NCBI GenBank assembly: GCA_033558025.1
Contig: JAUCEF010000012.1
Coordinates: forward strand, 2,046,001-2,110,000
Direction: 5' to 3'
Length of the DNA stretch: 64,000 nucleotides
Source: Phytophthora sp. 'mugwort'
Lineage: Eukaryota > Oomycota > Peronosporomycetes > Peronosporales > Peronosporaceae
Position numbers and translations under genes: made by a program
In this document: piece after piece, positions 10,989 to 22,785 of the stretch
Layout of the letters: each line of letters opens with the position of its first letter
Position numbering within the stretch: the first letter of the stretch is position 1
The notes under the pieces: model-generated
What the model saw: only the letters and a program-made list of their open reading frames with translations
Databases searched by the model: none
What the model was told of the DNA's origin: nothing

Positions 10989-11625
10989 GTGGGCCAACAC
11001 TCTCCAGCTTCTCTTCCAAAGCGCTCAGAACAGAGACATCGTACTGGATACCACCGGAACCGCGATAAATCAACAACAAAACGACCACTCGAGGATAGCG
11101 CTGCATCTGGGTTAAACCTATGTCAGAAGCGACCGAACCTCAACGAGCTGAGTCGATCGGTTGGGAGCAATTTTGATATGATCGACGCTGCTGGCGATTA
11201 TAAGAAGCTTGTTCAGGACCTATACACAGATAATCCTTGGCTGCTCCGAGAATATTTACCTCCAGCAGTATCGGAGCTGAATAAGCAGTACGACCCAGTG
11301 GATACTATCTCGATCTATTTGTTTTTTCGTCGTATCAAAAATAAAAGCAGAGACGGCACCGGTACCTAGTCAGCGCTGGAATACAAACGGATTGGGACTA
11401 AATTTGTCCATCTCCCGAAGCTCAATGAGGGTCTCCTAAAAGTAGTTTATCCCAATCGCTCGACCTCCGGAGCACAGCACGAGATTAGTAAGGATTTGTC
11501 GAAGCTGATCAAGACTCTGGTATTCGATGGCTCCATCAACCAGCAGCTGTATGAATCACTGTCCATGGATGACAAACGAGTCTTTCATGAGCTGCTTCGT
11601 ATCACGCATACTCAGCACGCGCTAC
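10989..11625 (+). pseudogene. Unrecognised plus-strand frame, broken and cut by a copia LTR
   Basis: After a degenerate stretch (10818-10988) a frame reads LNELSRSVGSNFDMIDAAGD, YKKLVQDLYTDNPWLLREYL and stops at about 11367. One frame over it goes on as EYKRIGTKFVHLPKLNEGLL, KVVYPNRSTSGAQHEISKDL, KLIKTLVFDGSINQQLYESL and DDKRVFHELLRITHTQHAL, and is cut at 11625 by the B-type copia LTR. The coherent pattern over about 200 residues says this was a real protein. I do not recognise the family. The continuation should lie beyond the copia block, but the DNA there (22786 onward) reads as the Harbinger accessory gene. Confidence 0.4.
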
Positions 11626-11975
11626 TGATGAAAGGTATGGATCTTGGACACGAAGCTTGTACGAAGCGGAGGGAGGGACGTCGCAGACGGCGGGACTGGA
11701 GCGAAGGCACTTGAGGGGTAGAATGAAGATTCGAAAGTGATTGAATTGTTGGAGCTTACACCCTACTGTTATAGACACGCGACCCTGCGTCCTATCACCT
11801 AGTGCATCTAATCAACCATCACTCACCGGTGTTCGTCCAATGATCCTACTCGTCTAATCATCGGTGGCGTAAACAACTTACCGTAATCACCATAATCAAC
11901 GTGGGTTCGGATTGGACCGGTTCGGGTTAACCGGTTCACGGCTAATAACTGATACCAAACCGGTAACCGTCAATA
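11626..11975 (-). repeat. B-type copia LTR (3' LTR of element A)
   Basis: 350 bp, opening on the plus strand with TGATGAAAGG and closing with CGTCAATA next to the polypurine tract of element A. It differs from A-type LTRs throughout the first 100 bp of U3 and at the U5 end, but shares the TTCAATCACTTTCGAATCTT core promoter segment. Nearly identical to the inverted copy at 22436-22785 (I see two differences). Left flank is GCTAC. Confidence 0.85.
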
Positions 11976-11982
11976 CGCCCCC

Positions 11983-14900
11983 TCAATGCGAAGTCCCACG
12001 AATGCCGAGAGCCGCCGTCAGATCCGTATGGCGTGGTCCCGCGAGAGCCTTCGTCATGATGTCCGCTAGCATCACAGAAGTCTCGCAGTACTCGAGCTTG
12101 ACTTCACCGCGCTTCACTTCATCGCGGATGTGGTGGTACTTGATGTCGATGTGCTTGGCGCGACCGTGGTTTACTGGGTTCTTCGTCATCTTGATGCACG
12201 ACTGGTTGTCTTCGCGGATCATGAGCTCGGGTCCAGTCTCATTAGCGGCCGCCAGAATCTCGCGCAGCAGGCGATGAATCCACTTGCCCTCTTGGATCGC
12301 CAGACTGAGTGCGATGTACTCCGCCTCACTCGTAGACAGCGAAACACTTGACTGCTTCTTGCTTCCCCAGCTCACTGGTGCACCCATTAGCATGAACGTG
12401 TAGCCGGAAGTCGACTTGCGGTCCGCGAGGTCGCCAGCCCAGTACGCATCCGAGTACCCACGAAAGTCGATGTTGTCACCCGGCTTGAAGCAGATCCCAT
12501 GCGTCTTGGTGCCTTGCAGGTAGCGAAAGATACGCTTGACCGCAACCCAGTGTTCTTTTTGAGGGTTCTCCATGAAGCGCGACGCATAGCCAACGGCGTA
12601 CGCGATGTCCGGGCGCGTGGCAGTCATCAAGTGCATCAGAGCACCAACAGCTTCGCGAAACGGAGCGTTCACCTTGGTCGCTGCGTCACTTGAAATCAGT
12701 CGAGTGCTTATGTCGACGGGACTCACCACGGCCTTGCACTCGTCCATACCAAAACGCTTGAGAATGTCATCCACATAGCGGCGCTGACACATCGTCACGC
12801 TGCCGTCCGGGCCGTCCACCAATTCGATCCCAAGAACGAACGCGCACTTGCCGCTGTCGGTCATCTCGAAGCGTGTCTTGAGGTCGGTCTTCGTGCGTGA
12901 GATCAGTTCGGGTGAACTTCCGGTAATCAGCACGTCATCCACGTAGACCAGCACTAGCACGCAGTGACCGTCAACGATCTTGATGTAGAGGCACGGGTCG
13001 AACGCCGATACTTGAAAGCCGATGGAGCACACGAACTCGTCGAAGGTCTCATTCCACACGCGCGAAGCTTGCTTGAGACCGCAGATCGCCTTCACCAATT
13101 CCAGGCAGTCGAAATCGCCATCCAGCTCGACGCCTTCAGGAACCACGCAGAACACCAACTCCTTCATGACGCCGTACAGAAATGCCGTTACCACGTCGAG
13201 TTGGTCGAGGGGCCAGTCGAAATACTTGGCGATCGCGATGACCATGCGCAGCGTCACGTACTTGACCACGGGCGAGAATGTCTCGGTGTAGTCGATGCCG
13301 TACTTCTGCTTGAACCCCTTGGCCACGAGGCGCGCCTTGTACTTCTCGATCGATCCGTCCGCTTTGCGCTTGATCTTGAACACCCACTTGGTGCCGATGG
13401 CGCGTTGTCCGTTAGGCAACTTGGCAGCACGAAACACACCACGAAGTCGCATCGATTCGAGCTCAGCACGAATCGCCTTGCGCCAGTGCACTTGGTCGGG
13501 GCCGTTCACCGCTTCTTGGAATGTCGTCGGCTCCGATAGATCGCCTGCTTCGACGGCATTGGCACTTGCACGCCAAACAACTGGTGGAGTCGATTCTTCA
13601 TCTTGGTCTCCAGACTTTTCTTCTTCGTCTGCGTCTGCTCGGTGCGGAGGGGAGTAGTTCGGCGCACTTGCTTCTTCCAGTCCAGGTCGATGACGCACAG
13701 CTCGCGGTTTTCTGGCAGCTTCATCTTCGTCACTCGGGCGGCTCTTGCGCTTCCCTGCCTGCGTGTACTCCGTCTGGCGGAAACCATCATTGTCGATGTC
13801 GAGCGAGTCGAAGTCCAGGTCATCGACATCTTCATCGGAGATCGTCGGTGAACATCCAAAGGTCGACTCATCGAAGTTGACATCGCGACTGATAACCACC
13901 TGCCCCGCCTCGATGTCATAAAGTCGATACGCCTTGGACACTTCTTCGTAACCCAGGAACAGTCCAGCGCGAGCCTTGGGATCCCACTTGAGCCGCTTCT
14001 CCTTCGGAGTCAGAATGTACGTCCGACAGCCGAACACACGCATGTGCTTCACACTCGGCTTGGACTTGTAGACGATCTCGAACGGAGTCTTGTGCTCGAT
14101 CTTGGGTGACGGCAGGCGGTTCTTCACATAGATGGCCGTCATCGCCGCCTCAGCCCAGAAACACTTGTCCAGCTTGGCGTGGTGCAGCATGCTGCGGCCG
14201 ATCGTGACGATAGTTCGGATGGCTCGCTCTGCCGTGCCGTTGGTCTGGTGCGCGTACGGAACCGTGGTTTGCTGCTCGATGCCTTCGTCTTCGTAAAAAT
14301 CCTTGAGCGAGTTAGTCGCAAACTCACGAGCTCCGTCGTGCCGCACAAACTTGACCTTCTTGCCGAACTGCGTCTGCACCTTCATGATGTATGTCTTGAT
14401 GCAGTCTTCACTTTCCGACTTGGCACGCAGACAGAAACCCTTCATGCATCCGCTGGCTTCGTCCACGATCAGGAGCAGGTACTTGCTGCCGCCAAGCGAG
14501 TTTTCCTCCATGGGTCCGCAGATGTCGAAGTGGAGCAGCTCAAATGTGTCGTAGCGACGCTTGTCACGGTTGCTTGGGAATGGTTTTTGGACCATTTTGC
14601 CTTGCTGGCAACCACGACACAGACTTGGTCCGCTCGACTTGAAAGGTGCCTTCGCGTCCTTGATCATGTGGTTGTCGACCATCTTGCGAAGCACCTCAAC
14701 CGGAGCGTGACCCATGCGCGCGTGCAGGTCGACAGTCTTGCCACTCGTCGCCGCATTCGCCGATCGCTGAGGCGTCTGAAGCCAGTAGAGTCCATCCATG
14801 AGGTTTGCCGTCGCCACCACTTGCTTGGAGCCTTTGTGCTCAATCTGCATCTTGGTGCCGTCGAACACCACTTGAAACTTGTCACTTTTGTTGATCTGCG

Positions 14901-16020
14901 GTACCGAAAGCAGATTCTTGCTCATGCTTGGCACGTACAGCGCGTTCTTGATCTCGATCTCGCGCTCGTCGCCATTGGGCAGAACCACTTGTTCCACGAT
15001 GGTCCCCACACCCATGATGGCCGCCTTGTTGCCGTCGGCCACCGAAAGTTCGCCTTCGTTCCGCTCAATCAAATGGACGAACTTGGTCTTGTCGTTGCAG
15101 ATGTGGTGCGTTGCGCCGCTGTCGACCGCCCACATCCCGGACACATTCTTGCCCGTCGAAACCCCACATTCCAGTGAAACCGCGAACGCTACTCGATCGT
15201 AGTCGTAGTCGTAGCCGTTGCTGTCGTTTCTCCACTGGATGCTGTTGGCCCCGCGTCCACGGCCGTTGCCGCCGCGTCTCGGCCCTCGGTTCTCGTCCTT
15301 CTGCTTGGTCCAGCACTTGTCAATGACATGCCCCACTTTTCCGCAGTACGTACACTGGCGAGACTCTCGGTCGGTGTTGAACGCCTTGGCCGCGTTCTCA
15401 GTCTTCACCGTCGCCGTCTTCTCGCCTTGTCTTTTGATGTGCTCGTTCGTGAGCACCTTCACGACGTCTTGCGACCGCAGTTCAGCGCTGCTCATCTCCA
15501 AGTTCAGCACGACGTTCTCGTAGCTCTTGGGGAGGCTGCGCAACAAGCAGATCGCCACGTCCTCGTCCTCCATCTTGGCGCCGATGCTGCTGAGCTTGGC
15601 GCTGATGTTGAGGACTTCGTTGCAATGATGCAACACATTGCCGCCTTCCGACATCTCCATGCTGAAGAGTTGGCGCTTCAGGTAGATGCGTCCAGCCTTC
15701 TGCGAACCACCGTACAGCGTCTTCAGGCGCGACCAGGCAACCCACGCTTCCTCGCAGTCGTCGACCACATGGTGGTAGTCCGCGTCCATGTGGAGCAGCA
15801 TCAGTCCGAAAGCGATGTTGCTCGACTTGACATACTCGTCCTTGGCCCGGGAGTCCGTAAAGGATGGAGACGTTTCCCGATTCACCACATGCCACGTCGA
15901 CTTGGTCAGGAACACGCCGCGCATGTAGCGGTTCCACGTCGCGTAATTGTCTCCGTTGAACTTGTCGATGGAGACCTTGGTCGAGACGTCTTGGGCAGAG
16001 GACATGGTGCTTGGGCTCAT
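11983..16020 (-). CDS. Copia Gag-Pol, element A
   Basis: One open frame of 1345 residues with the full Ty1/copia order (Gag with CCHC knuckle, DSG protease, DD35E integrase, RT, RNase H). The start is placed at the ATG inside the primer site (16020-16018); the next ATG, five codons on in an ACCATG context, is an equally good choice. It belongs to subfamily B by signature residues ([34 protein letters not shown]) and ends [10 protein letters not shown] rather than [10 protein letters not shown]. Two motifs look damaged: RNase H SDADWAGD reads SDAYWAGD, and the RT motif YGLKQ reads CGLKQ. It is therefore probably inactive in spite of the open frame. Its 3' LTR is B-type and its 5' LTR A-type, so the element is recombinant. 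Confidence 0.9.
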   Translation of the reverse strand: MSPSTMSSAQDVSTKVSIDKFNGDNYATWNRYMRGVFLTKSTWHVVNRETSPSFTDSRAKDEYVKSSNIAFGLMLLHMDADYHHVVDDCEEAWVAWSRLKTLYGGSQKAGRIYLKRQLFSMEMSEGGNVLHHCNEVLNISAKLSSIGAKMEDEDVAICLLRSLPKSYENVVLNLEMSSAELRSQDVVKVLTNEHIKRQGEKTATVKTENAAKAFNTDRESRQCTYCGKVGHVIDKCWTKQKDENRGPRRGGNGRGRGANSIQWRNDSNGYDYDYDRVAFAVSLECGVSTGKNVSGMWAVDSGATHHICNDKTKFVHLIERNEGELSVADGNKAAIMGVGTIVEQVVLPNGDEREIEIKNALYVPSMSKNLLSVPQINKSDKFQVVFDGTKMQIEHKGSKQVVATANLMDGLYWLQTPQRSANAATSGKTVDLHARMGHAPVEVLRKMVDNHMIKDAKAPFKSSGPSLCRGCQQGKMVQKPFPSNRDKRRYDTFELLHFDICGPMEENSLGGSKYLLLIVDEASGCMKGFCLRAKSESEDCIKTYIMKVQTQFGKKVKFVRHDGAREFATNSLKDFYEDEGIEQQTTVPYAHQTNGTAERAIRTIVTIGRSMLHHAKLDKCFWAEAAMTAIYVKNRLPSPKIEHKTPFEIVYKSKPSVKHMRVFGCRTYILTPKEKRLKWDPKARAGLFLGYEEVSKAYRLYDIEAGQVVISRDVNFDESTFGCSPTISDEDVDDLDFDSLDIDNDGFRQTEYTQAGKRKSRPSDEDEAARKPRAVRHRPGLEEASAPNYSPPHRADADEEEKSGDQDEESTPPVVWRASANAVEAGDLSEPTTFQEAVNGPDQVHWRKAIRAELESMRLRGVFRAAKLPNGQRAIGTKWVFKIKRKADGSIEKYKARLVAKGFKQKYGIDYTETFSPVVKYVTLRMVIAIAKYFDWPLDQLDVVTAFLYGVMKELVFCVVPEGVELDGDFDCLELVKAICGLKQASRVWNETFDEFVCSIGFQVSAFDPCLYIKIVDGHCVLVLVYVDDVLITGSSPELISRTKTDLKTRFEMTDSGKCAFVLGIELVDGPDGSVTMCQRRYVDDILKRFGMDECKAVVSPVDISTRLISSDAATKVNAPFREAVGALMHLMTATRPDIAYAVGYASRFMENPQKEHWVAVKRIFRYLQGTKTHGICFKPGDNIDFRGYSDAYWAGDLADRKSTSGYTFMLMGAPVSWGSKKQSSVSLSTSEAEYIALSLAIQEGKWIHRLLREILAAANETGPELMIREDNQSCIKMTKNPVNHGRAKHIDIKYHHIRDEVKRGEVKLEYCETSVMLADIMTKALAGPRHTDLTAALGIRGTSH

Positions 16021-16024
16021 AACC
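16013..16024 (-). other. Primer binding site of element A
   Basis: GGTTATGAGCCC on the minus strand, directly after the LTR end; complementary to the initiator tRNA-Met anticodon region. It contains the first gag ATG. The same 12-mer follows the 5' LTR of elements B, F, G, E, H, K, N, L and family C. Confidence 0.85.
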
Positions 16025-16366
16025 TGATAAGGTATTGAGGTCTTGAAGCGAGGCTTGGGTTGAGCCGAGGGAGTTCTGCACTTGGGTGCGGGGACCGGAG
16101 TGAAGACCACTTGAGCTGAAGAAGGAAGATTCGAAAGTGATTGATTTATCGGAGCTTACACTACCTAGTCTACCACATAGATATGCAGCCCTGCATCCAA
16201 TCATTTGGTGCATCCAATCACCAACACTCCGCACTCGTCCAATCATCCTACTCGTCTAAACATCGGTTGCGTAAACAACGTACCGTAAATATCGCGGGAT
16301 CGTGTTGGACCGGTTCGGGTTAACCGGTTACTGGTACACAGTACCAAAACCCGGCAACCCTTAATA
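16025..16366 (-). repeat. A-type LTR shared by elements A and B
   Basis: 342 bp, plus-strand start TGATAAGGTATTG, end CTTAATA (element orientation TATTAAGGG rather than TATTGAGGG). It serves as 5' LTR of A and 3' LTR of B. It differs from the LTR at 20419 at one place that I see (GAGCCGAGG versus GAGCGGAGG). Confidence 0.9.
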
Positions 16367-16373
16367 CGCCCCC

Positions 16374-19300
16374 TCAATGCGAACACGCGTGGATTCCGAG
16401 GGACGCCGTCAGATCCGTGTGGCGCGGTCCTGGCAGTGCCTTGGTCATGATGTCCGCCAGCATGATAGAAGTCTCGCAGTACTCGAGCTTGACTTCGCCG
16501 CGCTTGACCTCATCACGGATGTGATGGTACTTGATGTCGATGTGCTTGGCGCGACCATGGTTCACTGGGTTCTTCGTCATCTTGATGCACGACTGGTTGT
16601 CTTCGCGGATCTTGAGCTCGGGTCCAGTCTCGTTGGCAGCCGCCAAAATCTCGCATAGCAGGCGATGAATCCACTTGCCTTCTTGGATCGCCAGACTGAG
16701 CGCGATGTATTCCGCCTCGCTCGTAGACAGCGAAACACTTGACTGCTTCTTGCTTCCCCAGCTCACTGGCGCACCCATCAGCATGAACGTGTAGCCGGAA
16801 GTCGACTTGCGGTCCGCGAGGTCGCCAGCCCAGTCCGCATCCGAATACCCACGAAAGTCGATCTTGTTGCCTGGCTTGAAACAGATTCCATGCGTCTTGG
16901 TGCCTTGTAGATAGCGAAAAATGCGCTTGACCGCAACCCAGTGTTCCTCTTGGGGGTTCTCCATGAAGCGCGATACATAGCCTACTGCGTACGCGATATC
17001 CGGGCGAGTAGCAGTCATCAAGTGCATGAGGGCACCCACAGCTTCGCGAAACGGAGCGTTCACCTTGGTCGCTGCGTCACTTGGAACCAGTCGAGTGCTC
17101 ATGTCTACCGGACTCACCACAGCCTTGCACTCGTCCATACCGAAACGCTTCAGGATATCATCCACATAACGCCGCTGGCACATCGTCACGCTGCCGTCCG
17201 GGCCATCCACCAGCTCGATTCCAAGGACGAACACACACTTGCCACTGTCAGTCATTTCGAAGCGTGTCTTGAGGTCGTTCTTCGTGCGTGAGATCAGCTC
17301 GGGTGAACTTCCGGTGACCAACACATCGTCCACGTAGACCAGCACGAGCACACAGTGGCCATCGACAACCTTGATGTAGAGGCACGGGTCGAAGGCTGAA
17401 ACTTGAAAACCGATAGAACACACGAATTCGTCGAAGGTCTCGTTCCATACGCGCGAAGCTTGCTTGAGACCGTAAATCGCCTTCACCAATTCCAGGCAGT
17501 CGAAATCACCATCCAGCTCGACGCCTTCAGGAACAACGCAGAACACCAACTCCTTCATGACGCCGTACAGAAATGCCGTTACCACGTCGAGTTGGTCGAG
17601 GGGCCAGTCGAAATACTTGGCAATCGCGATGACCATGCGCAGCGTCACGTACTTGACCACGGGCGAGAACGTCTCCGTGTAGTCGATGCCGTACTTTTGC
17701 TTGAAACCCTTGGCCACCAGGCGCGCCTTGTACTTCTCGATCGATCCGTCGGCTTTGCGCTTAATCTTGAACACCCACTTGGTACCGATGGCGCTTTGTC
17801 CGCTGGGCAACTTGGCAGCACGAAACACACCACGAAGTCGCATCGACTTTAACTCAGCACGAATCGCCTTGCGCCAGTGCAATTGGTCCGGGCCGTTGAC
17901 CGCTTCTTGGAATGTCGACGGCTCCGATAAGTCCACGGCTGCTTCGACCGCGTTGGCACTTGCACGCCAAAACACAGATGGAGTCGATTCTTCATCTTGG
18001 TCTCTAGACTTTTCTTCTTCATCTGCGTCTGTTCGGTGCGAAGGGGAGTCGTTCGGTGCACTTGCTTCTTCCAGTCCAGGTCGATGACGCACAGCGCGCG
18101 GTCTTCTGGCAGCTTCATCTTCGTCACTCGGGCGGCTCTTGCGCTTCCCTGCCTGTTTGTACTCCGTCTGGCGCGGACCATCATCGTCGATGTCGAGCGA
18201 GTCGAAGTCCAGGTCGTCGACGTCTTCATCAGAAATCGACGGTGAAAATCCAAAGGTCGATTCATCGAAGTTGACATCGCGACTGATGACCACCTGCCCC
18301 GCCTCGATGTCATAAAGTCGATACGCCTTGGACACTTCTTCGTAACCCAGAAACAATCCGGCGCGAGCCTTGGGATCCCACTTGAGTCGCTTCTCCTTCG
18401 GAGTCAGGATGTACGTCCGACAGCCGAAAGCACGCATGTGCTTCACACTCGGCTTGGACTTGTAGACGATCTCGAACGGAGTCTTGTGCTCGATCTTGGG
18501 TGACGGCAGGCGGTTCTTCACATAGATGGCCGTCATCGCCGCCTCAGCCCAGAAACACTTGTCCAGCTTGGCGTGATGCAACATGCTGCGGCCGATCGTG
18601 ACGATAGTTCGGATGGCTCGCTCTGCCGTGCCGTTGGTCTGGTGCGCGTACGGAACCGTGGTTTGCTGCTCGATGCCTTCGTCTTCGTAAAAATCCTTGA
18701 GCGAGTTAGTCGCAAACTCACGAGCTCCGTCGTGCCGCACAAACTTGACCTTCTTGCCGAACTGCGTCTGCACCTTCATGATGTATGTCTTGATGCAGTC
18801 TTCACTTTCCGACTTGGCACGCAGACAGAAACCCTTCATGCATCCGCTGGCTTCGTCCACGATCAGGAGCAGGTACTTGCTACCGCCAAGCGAGTTTTCC
18901 TCCATGGGTCCGCAGATGTCAAAGTGGAGCAGCTCAAATGTGTCGTAGCGACGCTTGTCACGGTTGCTTGGGAATGGTTTTTGGACCATTTTGCCTTGCT
19001 GGCAACCACGACACACACTTGGTCCACTCGACTTGGAAGGTGCTTTCGCGTCCTTGATCATCTTGGTGTCGACCATCTTGCGAAGAACCTCGACTGGAGC
19101 GTGACCCATACGTGCGTGCAAATCGACCGTCCTTCCACTTGTCGCCGCATTTGCCGATCGCTGAGGTGTGCGAAGCCAGTAGAGTCCGTCCACGAGATCC
19201 GCCGTCGCCACCACTTGATTCGAGTCCTTGCGCGAAACGTGCATCTCAGTGCCGTTAAATATCACTTGGAACTTGTCACTTTTGTTTATCTGCGGCACTG

Positions 19301-20414
19301 AAAGCAGATTCTTGCTCATATTTGGCACGTACAGCGCGTTCTTGATCTCGATCTCGCGCTCGTCGCCATTGGGCAGAACCACTTGTTCCACGATGGTCCC
19401 CACACCCATGATGGCCGCCTTGCTGCCATCGGCCATCGAAAGTTCGCCTTCATTTCGCTCGATCAAATTGGCGAACTTGGACTTGTCGTTGCAAATATGG
19501 TGCGTGGCACCGCTGTCAACCGACCACATCCCGGACACATTCTTGTCCGTCAAAACTCCACATTCCAGGGAAACCGCGAACGCCACTCGATCGTAGTCGT
19601 TGTCGTAGCCGTCGCTGTCGTTTCTCCACTGGATGTTGTTGGCCCCGCGTCCACGGCCGTTGCCGCCGCGTCTTGGCCCTCGGTTCTCGTCCTTCTGCTT
19701 GGTCCAGCACTTGTCAATGACATGCCCCAATTTACCGCAGTACGTGCATTGGCGAGATTCTCGCACGGCACTGAACGCCTTGGCCGCGTTCTCAGTCTTC
19801 ACCGTCGCCGTCTTCTCGCCTTGTCGCTTGATGTGCTCGTTCGTGAGCACCTTCACAACGTCTTGCGACCGCAGCTCTGCATTGCTCATCTCCAAGTTCA
19901 GCACGACGTTCTCGTAGCTCTTGGGGAGACTGCACAACAAGCAGATCGCCACGTCCTCGTCCTCCATCTTGGCGCCGATGCAGCTGAGCTTGGCGCTGAT
20001 GTTCAGGACATCATTGCAATGATGCAACACATTGCCGCCTTCCGACATCTCCATGCTGAAGAGCTGTCGCTTGAGGTAGATGCGACCAGCCTTCTGCGAT
20101 CCACCGTACAGCGTCTTCAAGCGCGTCCACGCGATCCATGCTTCCTCGCAGTCATCGACCACATGATGGTAGTCGGCGTCCATGTGAAGCAACATCAGTC
20201 CAAAAGCGATGTTGCTCGACTTGACATACTCGTCCTTGGCCCGGGAGTCCGTAAAGGATGGAGACGTTTCCCGATTCACCACATGCCACGTCGACTTGGT
20301 CAGGAACACGCCGCGCATGTAGCGGTTCCACGTCGCGTAATTGTCTCCGTTGAACTTGTCGATGGAGACCTTGGTCGAGACGTCTTGGGCAGAGGACATG
20401 GTGCTTGGGCTCAT
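16374..20414 (-). CDS. Copia Gag-Pol, element B
   Basis: Intact frame of 1346 residues, subfamily A ([36 protein letters not shown], end LGIHACSH). All catalytic motifs seen in element E are kept: CCHC knuckle, VDSGATHH protease, integrase HFDIC / RHDGAREF / NGTAERA, RT LDVVTAF and YVDD, RNase [16 protein letters not shown] and EDNQSC. Distinct substitutions are SVDSGATHH before the protease site, AFGCRTYIL in integrase and SCIGAKM and LLCSLPKS in Gag; the Gag pair is shared with element H, so those two are related there. Flanked by near-identical A-type LTRs, each shared with a neighbour, so no private target duplication exists. Coding capacity suggests possible activity. Confidence 0.93.
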   Translation of the reverse strand: MSPSTMSSAQDVSTKVSIDKFNGDNYATWNRYMRGVFLTKSTWHVVNRETSPSFTDSRAKDEYVKSSNIAFGLMLLHMDADYHHVVDDCEEAWIAWTRLKTLYGGSQKAGRIYLKRQLFSMEMSEGGNVLHHCNDVLNISAKLSCIGAKMEDEDVAICLLCSLPKSYENVVLNLEMSNAELRSQDVVKVLTNEHIKRQGEKTATVKTENAAKAFSAVRESRQCTYCGKLGHVIDKCWTKQKDENRGPRRGGNGRGRGANNIQWRNDSDGYDNDYDRVAFAVSLECGVLTDKNVSGMWSVDSGATHHICNDKSKFANLIERNEGELSMADGSKAAIMGVGTIVEQVVLPNGDEREIEIKNALYVPNMSKNLLSVPQINKSDKFQVIFNGTEMHVSRKDSNQVVATADLVDGLYWLRTPQRSANAATSGRTVDLHARMGHAPVEVLRKMVDTKMIKDAKAPSKSSGPSVCRGCQQGKMVQKPFPSNRDKRRYDTFELLHFDICGPMEENSLGGSKYLLLIVDEASGCMKGFCLRAKSESEDCIKTYIMKVQTQFGKKVKFVRHDGAREFATNSLKDFYEDEGIEQQTTVPYAHQTNGTAERAIRTIVTIGRSMLHHAKLDKCFWAEAAMTAIYVKNRLPSPKIEHKTPFEIVYKSKPSVKHMRAFGCRTYILTPKEKRLKWDPKARAGLFLGYEEVSKAYRLYDIEAGQVVISRDVNFDESTFGFSPSISDEDVDDLDFDSLDIDDDGPRQTEYKQAGKRKSRPSDEDEAARRPRAVRHRPGLEEASAPNDSPSHRTDADEEEKSRDQDEESTPSVFWRASANAVEAAVDLSEPSTFQEAVNGPDQLHWRKAIRAELKSMRLRGVFRAAKLPSGQSAIGTKWVFKIKRKADGSIEKYKARLVAKGFKQKYGIDYTETFSPVVKYVTLRMVIAIAKYFDWPLDQLDVVTAFLYGVMKELVFCVVPEGVELDGDFDCLELVKAIYGLKQASRVWNETFDEFVCSIGFQVSAFDPCLYIKVVDGHCVLVLVYVDDVLVTGSSPELISRTKNDLKTRFEMTDSGKCVFVLGIELVDGPDGSVTMCQRRYVDDILKRFGMDECKAVVSPVDMSTRLVPSDAATKVNAPFREAVGALMHLMTATRPDIAYAVGYVSRFMENPQEEHWVAVKRIFRYLQGTKTHGICFKPGNKIDFRGYSDADWAGDLADRKSTSGYTFMLMGAPVSWGSKKQSSVSLSTSEAEYIALSLAIQEGKWIHRLLCEILAAANETGPELKIREDNQSCIKMTKNPVNHGRAKHIDIKYHHIRDEVKRGEVKLEYCETSIMLADIMTKALPGPRHTDLTASLGIHACSH

Positions 20415-20418
20415 AACC

Positions 20419-20760
20419 TGATAAGGTATTGAGGTCTTGAAGCGAGGCTTGGGTTGAGCGGAGGGAGTTCTGCACTTGGGTGCGGGGACCGGAGTGAAGA
20501 CCACTTGAGCTGAAGAAGGAAGATTCGAAAGTGATTGATTTATCGGAGCTTACACTACCTAGTCTACCACATAGATATGCAGCCCTGCATCCAATCATTT
20601 GGTGCATCCAATCACCAACACTCCGCACTCGTCCAATCATCCTACTCGTCTAAACATCGGTTGCGTAAACAACGTACCGTAAATATCGCGGGATCGTGTT
20701 GGACCGGTTCGGGTTAACCGGTTACTGGTACACAGTACCAAAACCCGGCAACCCTTAATA
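20419..20760 (-). repeat. A-type LTR shared by elements B and C
   Basis: 342 bp, same TGATAAGGTATTG ... TTAATA variant as 16025-16366. It is the 5' LTR of B, and its U3 end abuts the polypurine tract of C. The repeated LTR-body-LTR-body pattern with a 4391-4394-bp period is expected from unequal LTR recombination. Confidence 0.9.
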
Positions 20761-20767
20761 CGCCCCC

Positions 20768-22435
20768 TCAATGCGAACACGCGTGGATTCCGAGGGACGC
20801 CGTCAGATCCGTGTGGCGCGGTCCTGGCAGTGCCTTGGTCATGATGTCCGCCAGCATGATAGAAGTCTCGCAGTACTCGAGCTTGACTTCGCCGCGCTTG
20901 ACCTCATCACGGATGTGATGGTACTTGATGTCGATGTGCTTGGCGCGACCATGGTTCACTGGGTTCTTCGTCATCTTGATGCACGACTGGTTGTCTTCGC
21001 GGATCTTGAGCTCGGGTCCAGTCTCGTTGGCAGCCGCCAAAATCTCGCATAGCAGGCGATGAATCCACTTGCCTTCTTGGATCGCCAGACTGAGCGCGAT
21101 GTATTCCGCCTCGCTCGTAGACAGCGAAACACTTGACTGCTTCTTGCTTCCCCAGCTCACTGGCGCACCCATCAGCATGAACGTGTAGCCGGAAGTCGAC
21201 TTGCGGTCCGCGAGGTCGCCAGCCCAGTCCGCATCCGAATACCCACGAAAGTCGATCTTGTTGCCTGGCTTGAAACAGATCCCATGCGTCTTGGTGCCTT
21301 GCAGGTAGCGAAAGATACGCTTGACCGCAACCCAGTGTTCTTCTTGAGGGTTCTCCATGAAGCGCGACGCATAGCCAACGGCGTACGCGATGTCCGGGCG
21401 CGTGGCAGTCATCAAGTGCATCAGAGCACCAACAGCTTCGCGAAACGGAGCGTTCACCTTGGTCGCTGCGTCACTTGAAATCAGTCGAGTGCTTATATCG
21501 ACGGGACTCACCACGGCCTTGCACTCGTCCATACCAAAACGCTTCAGGATATCATCCACATAGCGGCGCTGACACATCGTCACGCTGCCGTCCGGGCCGT
21601 CCACCAATTCGATCCCAAGAACGAACGCGCACTTGCCGCTGTCGGTCATCTCGAAGCGTGTCTTGAGGTCGGTCTTCGTGCGTGAGATCAGTTCGGGTGA
21701 ACTTCCGGTAATCAGCACGTCATCCACGTAGACCAGCACTAGCACGCAGTGACCGTCAACGATCTTGATGTAGAGGCACGGGTCGAACGCCGATACTTGA
21801 AAGCCGATGGAGCACACGAACTCGTCGAAGGTCTCGTTCCACACGCGCGAAGCTTGCTTGAGACCGTAGATCGCCTTCACCAATTCCAGGCAGTCGAAGT
21901 CACCGTCGAGATCAACACCTTCGGGGACCGCGCAGAACACCAGTTCTTTCATTATCCCGTACAGGAAAGCTGTCACCACGTCGAGTTGGTCGAGGGGCCA
22001 GCCAAAATACTTGGCAATTGCGATGATCATGCGCAGCGTCACGTACTTGACCACGGGCGAGAACGTCTCCGTGTAGTCGATGCCGTACTTCTGCTTGAAC
22101 CCCTTGGCCACGAGGCGCGCCTTGTACTTCTCGATCGATCCGTCCGCTTTGCGCTTGATCTTGAACACCCACTTGGTGCCGATGGCGCGTTGTCCGTTAG
22201 GCAACTTGGCAGCACGAAACACACCACGAAGTCGCATCGATTCGAGGTCAGCACGAATCGCCTTGCGCCAGTGCACTTGGTCGGGGCCGTTCACCGCTTC
22301 TTGGAATGTCGTCGGCTCCGATAGATCGCCTGCTTCGACGGCATTGGCACTTGCACGCCAAAAAACTGGTGGAGTCGATTCTTCATCTTGGTCTCCTGAC
22401 TTTTCTTCTTCGTCTGCGTCTGCTCAGTGCGGAGG
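20768..22435 (-). pseudogene. Copia Gag-Pol, element C, C-terminal part only
   Basis: Carries the RT and RNase H half of the polyprotein, open from the TGA at 20768-20770 up to a nonsense codon at 22424-22426 (CGA to TGA by comparison with sister elements), and is cut at 22435 by a plus-strand B-type LTR. It is a mosaic. The end is subfamily A ([16 protein letters not shown]); the middle is subfamily B ([23 protein letters not shown]). A block at about 21895-22030 reads FLYGIMKELVFCAVPEGVDL with many silent changes not seen in any other copy here, so it comes from a third lineage. Gag, protease and integrase are absent. Confidence 0.9.
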
Positions 22436-22785
22436 TATTGACGGTTACCGGTTTGGTATCAGTTATTAGCCGTGAACCGGTTAACCCGAACCGGTCCAAT
22501 CCGAACCCACGTTGATTATGGTGATTACGGTAAGTTGTTTACGCCACCGATGATTAGACGAGTAGGATGATTGGACGAACACCGGTGAGTGATGGTTGAT
22601 TAGATGCACTAGGTGATAGGACGCAGGGTCGCGTGTCTATAACAGTAGGGTGTAAGCTCCAACAATTCAATCACTTTCGAATCTTCATTCTACCCCTCAA
22701 GTGCCTTCGCTCCGGTCCCGCCGTCTGCGACGTCCCTCCCTCCGCTTCGTACAAGCTTCGTGTCCAAGATCCATACCTTTCATCA
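22436..22785 (+). repeat. B-type copia LTR, plus orientation
   Basis: 350 bp, TATTGACGG ... CTTTCATCA. Its U3 end interrupts element C after GGAGG; its U5 end is followed by GCGAC and the Harbinger accessory gene rather than by a primer site or by the rest of C. So it is neither a normal 5' LTR nor a clean solo LTR, and one side has been rearranged. Confidence 0.85.
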
